Source of the DNA: Burkholderia pseudomultivorans
GTDB taxonomy: Bacteria; Pseudomonadota; Gammaproteobacteria; Burkholderiales; Burkholderiaceae
Reading direction: 5' to 3'
Assembly: GCF_001718415.1 (NCBI RefSeq)
Contig: NZ_CP013378.1
Span: forward strand, 3,410,001-3,474,000
DNA: 64,000 bases
Part shown: positions 27,385-35,303 of the stretch, one piece after another
How positions within the stretch are numbered: position 1 is the first letter of the stretch
Layout: each line of letters begins with the position of its first letter
Program-made: the position numbers and the translations under genes
The notes under the pieces: generated by a model
Told to the model about the DNA's origin: nothing
Database searches by the model: none
Seen by the model: only the letters and a program-made list of their open reading frames with translations

Positions 27385-28800
27385 TTACGGGGTGGTCACG
27401 GTACCGCCTTGGTAACCCGGCGCGAAGGCGGAGCCGCATTCGACGCGGGCCAGGAAGGCCGTGTTGAGCAGGATCGAACCGTAGAACACCTTCCACGACA
27501 CGACCCGGGTCTGGTTCAGCGGATCCGACTTGTCGGCGCCGGTCAGGTAGTGGAACTCGGGGTTCTCGAGCAGCACCTGGCCGTAGCTGTGGTTGCCGAT
27601 GAAGATCACCGGGAACACTGACACGCCGTTCGCAGGGGCGGCCGGCGGCGTCTGCGTGACGCCGATTCCGGTCAGCGTGACCGTCTGGTTCGGTTGCAGC
27701 TGTGTCGCCTGGCCGGCGAGCACGCCGGTCACCGGGACGCCGTTGCCGATCGCCGTTGCGAGGTTGGCCGGGTTCGCGGTCGTCCCGATGTACACATTGA
27801 ACACGTAGTTCGGGAACGACGGCAGGGTCACCGAGATGGAGCCCGTCGGGCCCGTGACTGCGATCGACGACGACACCTGATAGATCGTCTGCTCGACCGA
27901 CGTCAGCGCCGGTGCGGCAGTGACCTGGATGTAGTACGTGCCCGTCGCGAGCTGACCGCCCGACGTCGACGCCGTGCCGTTGATCGCAGCCGCACCGGTC
28001 CAATACGGCATCATGTTGGTTTCGCAGTAACGGATGCCGCCGAAGTCGCCCAGCTCGTTGTTGTAGAGCCGATTGACGTCGCTATATGCCCAGGCTTGCT
28101 GGACCGATGCGTTCTCGCGCATGTCCTGCGCCGAGAACGGGCTGATCAGCGCGACGTAGTGCTGCTTGACGCGCGGTATAGCCGACGGATCGCGGTACGC
28201 GCCCGCCTCGATCATCATGTCCTCGCGCTCGTCGCCGTTGAAACGCGGCACGCCGTACGCGGCCATCGAGGCGAACAGGCGGTTCGATTCGTGCGGCGAC
28301 ATCACGTTCGACGCCGTCAGCGCGGCGCGGTTGGCAGCACCGCCGGCATAGTTCACCTGCGGCGCGGACAGCAGCGTGTTGAGCGTGTTGCGCTCGAGCG
28401 TTTCGGGCATCTGCAGCGAGACCAGCTCACACGCTTGCTGGAACAGCGGATGCTTGATCGTCAGGTTCGCCACATCGGTGATGATGACGCGATCGCCCCA
28501 TTGCTGCGCGGTGGCGCTGACTTGCTGCAGCGTCATCGCTTCACCCGGGGGCGCGACGCCTTCCTGCAGCGGCGCGTACGGCAGCGGCAGGCGCTGGTAG
28601 CGCGATGCCGTGTATGTCGTGCCACGGTTCGTGTCGAGCTTCAGCGGCTTGCCGAACTGGTACGCAACCAGTTGGCGACGCGCCAGCGGCTCGACTTCTT
28701 CCTGGATGTACGCTTCGACGTCAGCCGTGAAACTCGACGACTGGTTCGTCACCCCCGGAAACATGAGGCCCGTCAGGAGGGCCAGAATTTTCGTCAGCAT
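27385..28800 (-). CDS. Major capsid protein, N4-gp56-like, with inserted beta domain
   Basis: The 471-residue protein matches the N4-gp56 major-capsid type: ADVEAYIQEEVEPLARRQLV near 26-45, WGDRVIITDVANLTIKHPLF near 101-120, and a C-terminal FYGSILLN / FLARVECGSAFAPGY block. Residues about 278-390 form a Thr/Ser/Gly-rich beta segment that looks like an inserted immunoglobulin-like domain displayed on the head surface. The first 19 residues (MLTKILALLTGLMFPGVTN) are a hydrophobic leader shared with the next two upstream genes, which is unexpected for a capsid. Confidence 0.8.
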   Translation of the reverse strand: MLTKILALLTGLMFPGVTNQSSSFTADVEAYIQEEVEPLARRQLVAYQFGKPLKLDTNRGTTYTASRYQRLPLPYAPLQEGVAPPGEAMTLQQVSATAQQWGDRVIITDVANLTIKHPLFQQACELVSLQMPETLERNTLNTLLSAPQVNYAGGAANRAALTASNVMSPHESNRLFASMAAYGVPRFNGDEREDMMIEAGAYRDPSAIPRVKQHYVALISPFSAQDMRENASVQQAWAYSDVNRLYNNELGDFGGIRYCETNMMPYWTGAAAINGTASTSGGQLATGTYYIQVTAAPALTSVEQTIYQVSSSIAVTGPTGSISVTLPSFPNYVFNVYIGTTANPANLATAIGNGVPVTGVLAGQATQLQPNQTVTLTGIGVTQTPPAAPANGVSVFPVIFIGNHSYGQVLLENPEFHYLTGADKSDPLNQTRVVSWKVFYGSILLNTAFLARVECGSAFAPGYQGGTVTTP

Positions 28801-28816
28801 GGTGTCCTCGTGCTGG

Positions 28817-29581
28817 TCAGATGTTCACGTCGGCCAGCCGCGCGGCGCGCTTCTGGTGTTCGGTTTGCCCGCGCGCCGGCGGTACGGTCGAGCGCACGCC
28901 CGGGGGTTTGCCACGCGGGACGTCGGCAGCGGGCGCCTTGGCTTTCGCCTTCGGCTTCAGCTTGCCGTCCGCGATGTCTTTGCCGAGCATGTAGTAGTAG
29001 ACGGCCTCGCGCGAAGCGTTGCGCCCTGCGCGTCGTTCGTCCTGCACCGCCTGTTCGACTCGATCGCGATAGCGCGCGCGGTGCGGATCGCTTGCCATCT
29101 TTGATTCGAACAACGTCTGATCGCGCAGGTCCTGCGCCTGGAACAGCGCGGCCTGCGCAGCCTGTTGGCTTTGGCGGAGCGTCCGGTTGGACTGGATTTG
29201 CCAGCGCTCCATCGGGTCCAGATTCGGATCGCGCAACCGTTCTTCCTCGCGCTGAAACTCGGGGTCAGCGACAGGTGCGGTCGGCGCGGCCGCGCGCGAT
29301 GCGTCGACCATGCGCCCGCGACGTTCTACTTCTGCCTCGAGTGCCGCAAGCCGATCTGCTTCAGTAGTCGTGCGTCGTGCCGGCGCGCTGGGTTCGACGA
29401 AATCGAATTCGAGATCGTCCTCCGAAATATCGCCAGCAGGATCGCCAGCGCCAGGATCAGCGCCGCCAGCGTCATCAGCACTAGCGCCGCCGCCTCCAGC
29501 ATCACCACCAGGATCCGCCGGGTCGGCATCGTCGACGCCAGGAAACAGGAAACCGAGAAGTCGCTGCAGGAGCTTGATCAT
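28817..29581 (-). CDS. Scaffolding-type protein (254 aa)
   Basis: The protein lies directly upstream of the capsid gene, the usual place for scaffold. After a hydrophobic leader (MIKLLQRLLGFLFPGVDDAD) it has an acidic Asp/Gly/Ala linker, a charged coiled coil (about 75-170) and a basic tail (KLKPKAKAKAP onward), as expected of a scaffold with a capsid-binding C-terminus. The leader is nearly the same as in the capsid gene and the next gene upstream. Confidence 0.7.
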   Translation of the reverse strand: MIKLLQRLLGFLFPGVDDADPADPGGDAGGGGASADDAGGADPGAGDPAGDISEDDLEFDFVEPSAPARRTTTEADRLAALEAEVERRGRMVDASRAAAPTAPVADPEFQREEERLRDPNLDPMERWQIQSNRTLRQSQQAAQAALFQAQDLRDQTLFESKMASDPHRARYRDRVEQAVQDERRAGRNASREAVYYYMLGKDIADGKLKPKAKAKAPAADVPRGKPPGVRSTVPPARGQTEHQKRAARLADVNI

Positions 29582-29589
29582 GGCGGCCC

Positions 29590-30108
29590 TTACGATTGCG
29601 TGCCCGTACCAACCGCCTGAAGCGTTGCGGTCGTCGCGCCGGTGATGGTGACGATGAAATCGCGCCAGGTGTTCTGCGCGATCGACATGGTGCCGCCGAG
29701 CGTCCAGCCCGTGTTTGTCGTCACCGTCCAGGCAAACGCGCCACTGGAGCTGTTGATGATGCGCAGCTGAAAGCTCAGGCCGATCGGGGCGTTCTGAACC
29801 ACCGTCGGCAGCTGCGCGATCAGTGCAGCAACGGTCGGCAATTGCGCGTTCGCGCCGGCGCCAAGCGCTCCGGTGAGGTTCAGGAAGTTCTGCGCGGCGC
29901 CAGCGATCTGTGCAGCCGCGAGCGTAAAGCCGGAGGTGTTCGCCGCTGCGTTGTAGCCAGTTTCCTGGAACGGGTTCATGCCCAGAACCGCGTTGTACAG
30001 GCCGATCTGATCGGGCATTGCACCGTTGTCCGGGATGCTCGGCGGGTTGCCGGCGCCGACCGCCGGGAATACAAGGCCGAACAAACGGGCCAGAATTTTT
30101 TTGCGCAC
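29590..30108 (-). CDS. Head-region protein with the shared hydrophobic leader (172 aa)
   Basis: I start at the GTG at 30106-30108, which has AGGAG six bases upstream; an ATG nine codons earlier has no such site. The leader RKKILARLFGLVFPAVGAGN matches those of scaffold and capsid. The remainder is an Ala/Leu-rich helical part followed by a beta sandwich (AFAWTVTTNTGWTLGGTMSI). It may be a head decoration or fibre-base protein. No family recognised. Confidence 0.65.
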   Translation of the reverse strand: MRKKILARLFGLVFPAVGAGNPPSIPDNGAMPDQIGLYNAVLGMNPFQETGYNAAANTSGFTLAAAQIAGAAQNFLNLTGALGAGANAQLPTVAALIAQLPTVVQNAPIGLSFQLRIINSSSGAFAWTVTTNTGWTLGGTMSIAQNTWRDFIVTITGATTATLQAVGTGTQS

Positions 30109-30166
30109 GATGATCTCCTGATCAGGGTTCCGCACTTTTTATTCCGGTTTCCCTGTTTCTCAAAAG

Positions 30167-32173
30167 TCACCTCATCCGCGTTGCCCAAATTGTTCCGTAT
30201 CCCGAATTCGTGGACCCACTGAAATTGGACAACATCACCAAGTAATACGTCGTGGTGGCGGTGATATTCGCGCGAGTACATCCGACTGGGAAGGATTGTC
30301 CGGCCCCTGTCGCAAAGGTAAGGTTGAGCAACGCGAGTGCGCCACTCGTCACTGGTGGCAGCGTCGCTGATGTCGCGCTTACGCCTCCTTCGATGACCGT
30401 TTGGATTGTCGAAGCGTTGGGATTGGTCGCGATGGATCCGCATACCTGCCAGTCTCCAGCGGAAAGAGACAGGGAAGTGATATTGGCGGGTGTCGCGGTC
30501 GTTAAAGCAACTGCCGACCCAGACGACACGGAACTGGAAGGATGCTCCCCAATGCTGCCAGCTTGAGCATTGTCTCCAGCAGTTGTGCCTTGAATGCCTA
30601 TTGAAGAAACTGGTTGAATTAGACCGCCAAAGAAATATTTGGCCGACGCATTACCTGCCGAGCTTTGGAAAGACAAAACTTGGTTGGCGCCTACCGCGAT
30701 TTGATAGTCTTGAGCAGTAGCACTAGCGTCACGATAATTCAGAAGCAAATTGTCGCTTGCGACATTCGCGCCGGTCTGTGCAGCGGCAGTAATATTTACA
30801 TTAGAATTTAGGTTAATCGAGTGAGCAGTAGCGCCCGCTCCATCCGTGATGTTGAACGCTCCATTTGTGAGCGCCTGAAGCGTCCAGTTATAAGCAGTGC
30901 CCGAACCATTCGTATATGCGAGCTGAATCGGTTGACTTGCGAGATTATTCCCGCTCGTACCACCGAGCATCCCACCGTACAGGGCGACATTCGACGAGCC
31001 GTTCGACGACACAAATGAATGCGACCACGTGGCAACTCCTGGATTCTGTGTTGATAGAGAGCCAACCGTAAATCCGTCTGCGCCTGCGGGCTGCACAAGC
31101 GACGATCCGAGCAACGAAATCCCCTGGATATTGGTCCCTGTCGACGTCGCAGTCAGATCGTACTCGGCGCCAATCATGTTGATGCCAGTGAAACTCGACG
31201 TGTTGTATGTCGTATTGTCCTGGAGGATAGCGTTTTGCGCCCAGCACCCGCCGTTATTCACGGCGCATGTTTGTACGCTGAAATAATTCACGCCATTACG
31301 CGACCCTGCGGAGGCGGGGTTTTGATTCACGACGTAACTTCCGAATCCATTAACACCAGTGAGAGTCGATCCATTCGGTATGACAACCGTAGATTCCGTG
31401 GCATCGAAATCTGTCCCGCCGCCGTTAGTAACCGTGTTGTATATCTGGTTCCCAATGCTCGTACTTTGCGTGCGGGCCGCAATGTAAGCACCGGGCGACG
31501 TATAAGCAGCCGTGATGTTTCCGCCGGCGACATTCGGGCCAGCAGAATTGACCGTCGTAAAGGCACCTGTCGATGGCGTACTGGAACCGATCGGACCGGG
31601 TGCTGCAAACGTCGCCCCGCCGAGAGTCGCCGCGTTAATCGACGAATTGCAGGTGAATCCCGTGCTTGAGGTCCAGGTCAAGGCGTTCGTGGTCGCACTA
31701 CACGAAGGCACCGCAAGTGCCGTAGGGCTCGCCGTCGAGCCGGTACCGTTTCCGATGATCGTATTGGCCGCTTGCGTCGCATGGTCTGCAAGTGTGACCA
31801 GCCCGGTCGCCGTAAAGCTGCCGGTAACCGTCGGTGAAGCTATCGTCGGCGATGCTGCAAGCACGACAGACCCCGACCCGGTAGAAGCTGTAAAGCTGTA
31901 CGTGCCGGCGCCCGTCCTGCTCATGAAGCCGGTCGACGCAAAACCCGTGATGTTGTCGAGCGCCGTGCCACTGGCTGAAGCGCTGTTCGTACCGCCGGAT
32001 GCGACCGGAATCGGCGGGCTCAATCCGCTAATCGTGCCGCCCGTAATTGCGGCGTGCGGGATCGTCGCGGTGCCGTTGATCGCGACATTGTTGTACGTCG
32101 GGCTCGGATAACTTTGCCCCAGGGCAATCACCGAGAATGCAAGCGACAGCGCTGCGACGATGAATTTCTTCAT
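30167..32173 (-). CDS. Tail-fibre-like protein with an N-terminal signal peptide (668 aa)
   Basis: It begins with a classic Sec signal peptide (MKKFIVAALSLAFSVIALGQ), then Thr/Ser/Gly/Asn-rich repeats (GTATIPHAAITGGTISG) typical of phage fibres and adhesins, and ends in a beta-rich C-terminal domain. DNA from about 30.2 to 31.6 kb is clearly A/T-richer than its neighbours, so the receptor-binding part may have been acquired separately. A signal peptide on a phage structural protein is odd: it may instead be exported from the lysogen, or the segment may anchor the fibre. Confidence 0.65.
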   Translation of the reverse strand: MKKFIVAALSLAFSVIALGQSYPSPTYNNVAINGTATIPHAAITGGTISGLSPPIPVASGGTNSASASGTALDNITGFASTGFMSRTGAGTYSFTASTGSGSVVLAASPTIASPTVTGSFTATGLVTLADHATQAANTIIGNGTGSTASPTALAVPSCSATTNALTWTSSTGFTCNSSINAATLGGATFAAPGPIGSSTPSTGAFTTVNSAGPNVAGGNITAAYTSPGAYIAARTQSTSIGNQIYNTVTNGGGTDFDATESTVVIPNGSTLTGVNGFGSYVVNQNPASAGSRNGVNYFSVQTCAVNNGGCWAQNAILQDNTTYNTSSFTGINMIGAEYDLTATSTGTNIQGISLLGSSLVQPAGADGFTVGSLSTQNPGVATWSHSFVSSNGSSNVALYGGMLGGTSGNNLASQPIQLAYTNGSGTAYNWTLQALTNGAFNITDGAGATAHSINLNSNVNITAAAQTGANVASDNLLLNYRDASATAQDYQIAVGANQVLSFQSSAGNASAKYFFGGLIQPVSSIGIQGTTAGDNAQAGSIGEHPSSSVSSGSAVALTTATPANITSLSLSAGDWQVCGSIATNPNASTIQTVIEGGVSATSATLPPVTSGALALLNLTFATGAGQSFPVGCTRANITATTTYYLVMLSNFSGSTNSGYGTIWATRMR

Positions 32174-32181
32174 GGGTGCCT

Positions 32182-32430
32182 CTACGACAATGCGAGGGTG
32201 CCCCCGTTGTTCCAGAGCACGCCGGACGTTGCGGGCAAGGTAGTCGGCAGACTGAGAAACCAGGCGAGCATGATTGCGTTGAATATGGGGCCGCTCCCGG
32301 TGCCGATCTGGTTAAGCGCGACGGTCGTCTGTTGCGCAAGGGAATTCACCGCGGCCTGGATGGTTTCCGGCGGTGCATCCTTGCCTTCGGCGCGAATGAA
32401 TGGCGGGGTGATGCGAAATGCGTCAGACAT
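32182..32430 (-). CDS. Small hypothetical phage protein (82 aa)
   Basis: The ATG at 32428-32430 (MSDAFRITPPFIRAEGKDAP) overlaps the end of the upstream metallopeptidase gene. The C-terminal half is hydrophobic (FNAIMLAWFLSLPTTLP) and ends in a short GGTLALS tail. It may be a fibre chaperone or attachment segment; no family recognised. Confidence 0.6.
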   Translation of the reverse strand: MSDAFRITPPFIRAEGKDAPPETIQAAVNSLAQQTTVALNQIGTGSGPIFNAIMLAWFLSLPTTLPATSGVLWNNGGTLALS

Positions 32431-32767
32431 GGAGCGCCTCCAGCCTTTCCTGAGAGCTCGGGTGCAGCGCACTGCCCGGATGCGGGTGCCGACGCAGGAA
32501 CATGCGCATGCCGACCGCGAGACCCTGCTCCTTCACGTACCGATCAGCAGCCAGCTCCTGTTCGCGCACGCGCGCGAAAACCCATTCAGGCCGGAAGATC
32601 AGCTGCAGCGTCAGCAGCCACCAGAGCCGGCGCCACGGATCCCGATGAATCAGGTGCGCGCGCTCGTGCGCGATCACGGCATCCTTCTCGATGTCCGTCA
32701 GCGATCGGAAGAAGATGCCGGTCTGGATGGTTCCCCACGGCGTGCACCGGGCCACGAAGCGTTTCAT
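32423..32767 (-). CDS. Minimal HExxH zinc metallopeptidase-like protein (114 aa)
   Basis: The product carries a complete gluzincin-type zinc site: His34-Glu35-x-x-His38 (VIAHERAHLIHRDP) and a downstream Glu71 in ELAAD, as in M48/M56 peptidases. A hydrophobic helix (WWLLTLQLIF, about 49-58) lies between them, as in the membrane-bound M56/BlaR1 group, but the protein is far shorter. Its start overlaps the portal stop by four bases. It could be a prohead protease or an envelope-acting virion enzyme. Confidence 0.75.
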   Translation of the reverse strand: MKRFVARCTPWGTIQTGIFFRSLTDIEKDAVIAHERAHLIHRDPWRRLWWLLTLQLIFRPEWVFARVREQELAADRYVKEQGLAVGMRMFLRRHPHPGSALHPSSQERLEALHV

Positions 32768-34953
32768 CGCGGCCCCGCCATCGGTGAGGCGATCTGATCC
32801 GGGTGGATCATGCCGGCCGGTCCCTGCGGCCGCGGCTGTCCCGGCTGTGCGCCAGGGCGCGGCGTGCCTGCAACGCCCGGCCCCGCGCCGCCCGGCACGC
32901 CGGGTTGCCCCTGCGGCGGGGTCGGCGCCTGCTGCGCCTGGAGCTTCGCCTGCATGGCCTGCTGATGCTGCTGGATATGTGCGCGGAACAGCCCTTGCTG
33001 GTCGCCGGTGAGCTGCGCCGCCTGCAGGTGCGCGGCGATGTGCGCGCGATCGTCGTCGGCCTGATGGATCTCAGCCGGGAGGCCGTTGTGCATCATCAGG
33101 TTTTCGTCCTGCGGATCGAGGTGGAACAGATTCCGCTCGTCGATCAGGATGCGCGGCGCCACCTCCGGGCCGAAGATCTGCTCGGTACCGTACTCGAGGA
33201 TCGGCCCGATGTTCAGGCGCCGGCCGTCGAGCTGCTGCGGCGGGATGCCGCGCAGCACGTTCATCCACGCGATCATCTGCTGCATGCGCTGCAGGTTCTG
33301 CTGGTACGACGTGCCGCACCAGCGGAAGAAGTAGCGCTCGCCGAATGCCTGCGGCGGGATCGTCTGCAGGTTGGCGCGCGCGCCGAGCTCGCCGAGCACC
33401 TCGACTGTGAGCTCCTCGGTGCGGAACTGCCGATCGAGCTCGAACATCCATTCGAGCAGCGGATTGAGAATGACTTCCTCGTACCGCTTCGCGTTGTCGA
33501 TGATGTTCGATTCCTGCTGCTGCGCCATGGCGGCCATCTGCGCCTGGTTCTTCCGGCCGGCCGGCATTTTCCCGAGCATGGCGTCATTGACGTCCATCGA
33601 CTCGTTGATCTGCTGCTTCAGGTTCTCGCAGAGCGGGATCGCGTCCTTGTAGATGGCCGGGAAGTTCGCGAACTTCGTTTTGTTCGGGTCGGTCAGCCAC
33701 ACCGCGGCGAGCCCGACCACCATCGACTGGTAGTTCGGATTCGACAGCGGGTCGACCATGGTGATCGGCAGCAAGCTGTACTGCGCCGAGTCCTGACCCA
33801 TGTTCCAGAAGTCGTTCAGGTTCCACTGCAGGAACTTGACCGGCTCGATTTTCGAAATGCCAAAGAACGAGCCCGTGATGCGCTCGATCGGCGCCGAGAT
33901 GATCGGCCGCTTGCCCGACCAGAACGGGTTCCGGATGATCCCGAGGATCACGTCCTGGCCGGCGAAGTAAACGAAGCATGGTTCTTTGCCGTTGCCCAGA
34001 TCCAGATTCGTGTGGACCTCGTAGATCAGCGCGTACTTGAACGTGCCTTCCGTGCGGATGCCAGCGTCTCCAGTCCGCTTCTTGGGCGGCACGTACTTCT
34101 CGCGCCCGCCGTCCGGCTTCGCCAGGTTGTCGACCAGCTCCTTCGCCGAGACGCCGATGAAGATGCCCTCGTCGACGAACTGCTGCACGGCGTCGATCGT
34201 CAGCCGCAGCCGGATCGCGGTCGCGGTGGCCTTCTCGATGTCGTTACAGGTCGGCGGGTAGACGGCCAGGTCCTCAGTAGCGAACGGTACGATGTCCGGC
34301 CCCTCGGTCGTGACCTCCTTCGTTTCCTTCTCCCAGTCCCATTCGTCGTCGTCCGCAGCGAGGTCTTCAACCTCCCCGCCGAGCTCATGGTCCTCGAGGA
34401 TCGGCGGTTTCTTGATCAGCTCGGTGATCCGGCGCTGCGTGCGCGACCAATCGATGTACAGGTTCCACTGCCCCGTCACATCGCCGGCGATCAGGTCCGC
34501 GCGAACGACGTCTTTCACCGCGGCCGAACGGATGTAATGCTCGAGCAGGCTCACCTGCGCGAACGGGATGGTGCCGTCCGGGCCGGTCGCCCCAACATGC
34601 TTGTGATTCACGGGAAAGAGCTGCGCCAGCGTGCGCTTCATGCGCGCATTGACGGCGTTACGAACCGCGGGGATGTAGCACTGGGAGTTGCCGGAGTACT
34701 GCTGGTTCTCGTCCGGCTGGGCGTTGTAGATGGACCAGTACTCGGCGCAGCGGTCCATCTGCTCCTGCTTGTTCTCGTAGCACTTCGCGATCTTCGGATA
34801 CAGCTTCGCCGCTTCGGTGTAAGCGTCGGAATCGGGCCGGTCGGCCCAGTTCTCGATCTCTTCGCCCGTCTTCTCAGCATCGAGGGCCCGCGCGTCCAGT
34901 GTTTCGACCGCGGGCTTGTCGTCCTGCTGCTTCGGCTTCTTCGGGCGGGCCAT
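32764..34953 (-). CDS. Portal protein (729 aa)
   Basis: A large protein located directly after the terminase and before the capsid genes. It contains the portal-like WSIYNAQPDENQQYSGNSQC, the FWNMGQDSAQYSLLPITMVD crown region, and a Gln/Pro/Gly-rich C-terminal tail (about 660-729), typical of podovirus portals of 700+ residues. It forms the dodecameric ring through which DNA is packaged. The portal of this type fits the N4-gp56-like capsid. Confidence 0.85.
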   Translation of the reverse strand: MARPKKPKQQDDKPAVETLDARALDAEKTGEEIENWADRPDSDAYTEAAKLYPKIAKCYENKQEQMDRCAEYWSIYNAQPDENQQYSGNSQCYIPAVRNAVNARMKRTLAQLFPVNHKHVGATGPDGTIPFAQVSLLEHYIRSAAVKDVVRADLIAGDVTGQWNLYIDWSRTQRRITELIKKPPILEDHELGGEVEDLAADDDEWDWEKETKEVTTEGPDIVPFATEDLAVYPPTCNDIEKATATAIRLRLTIDAVQQFVDEGIFIGVSAKELVDNLAKPDGGREKYVPPKKRTGDAGIRTEGTFKYALIYEVHTNLDLGNGKEPCFVYFAGQDVILGIIRNPFWSGKRPIISAPIERITGSFFGISKIEPVKFLQWNLNDFWNMGQDSAQYSLLPITMVDPLSNPNYQSMVVGLAAVWLTDPNKTKFANFPAIYKDAIPLCENLKQQINESMDVNDAMLGKMPAGRKNQAQMAAMAQQQESNIIDNAKRYEEVILNPLLEWMFELDRQFRTEELTVEVLGELGARANLQTIPPQAFGERYFFRWCGTSYQQNLQRMQQMIAWMNVLRGIPPQQLDGRRLNIGPILEYGTEQIFGPEVAPRILIDERNLFHLDPQDENLMMHNGLPAEIHQADDDRAHIAAHLQAAQLTGDQQGLFRAHIQQHQQAMQAKLQAQQAPTPPQGQPGVPGGAGPGVAGTPRPGAQPGQPRPQGPAGMIHPDQIASPMAGPR

Positions 34954-34960
34954 GGAAGAA

Positions 34961-35137
34961 TCAGCCGATCACCTTGCCGCGGAGCTTGCGCTCGAGCGAA
35001 GTGCCGGTGCCGCGATCACGCGGCGTGCGCTTCGGCCGATCATCAGTGTTCGGCTTCTTCGAGGTCTTCTCGGCGAAGAAGTCGCCGACCGGGCGCGACT
35101 CGGAGCGCGTACCCTGGAATTCGCGGCGCGACTTCAT
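34961..35137 (-). CDS. Small basic phage protein (58 aa)
   Basis: Open frame from the ATG at 35135-35137 (MKSRREFQGTRSESRPVGDF) ending in ERKLRGKVIG. It is very basic and has no family match. It lies between terminase and portal and just after another small gene. A GTG six bases earlier is an alternative start. Confidence 0.55.
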   Translation of the reverse strand: MKSRREFQGTRSESRPVGDFFAEKTSKKPNTDDRPKRTPRDRGTGTSLERKLRGKVIG

Positions 35138-35139
35138 GA

Positions 35140-35301
35140 TCACAGACCCGGCTTCGACAGCTTTTCGCGCATCGGGCCGCCCGACATGCGCTCGCCGACC
35201 TTCTCCGCGCGGCCGTAGGCGCCGCCCTGCTGCTTGCCCTTGTAGAAGTCCGACGGGCGCTGCGACGGCGCCTTGGGGGTGATTTTTCGATCGACTGCCA
35301 T
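35140..35301 (-). CDS. Small basic phage protein (53 aa)
   Basis: Open frame of 54 codons starting MAVDRKITPKAPSQRPSDFY and ending REKLSKPGL. It sits three bases after the terminase stop, in the same direction, and is followed by another short basic gene. Short basic proteins at this place may act in packaging or head assembly; function unknown. Confidence 0.65.
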   Translation of the reverse strand: MAVDRKITPKAPSQRPSDFYKGKQQGGAYGRAEKVGERMSGGPMREKLSKPGL

Positions 35302-35303
35302 GG

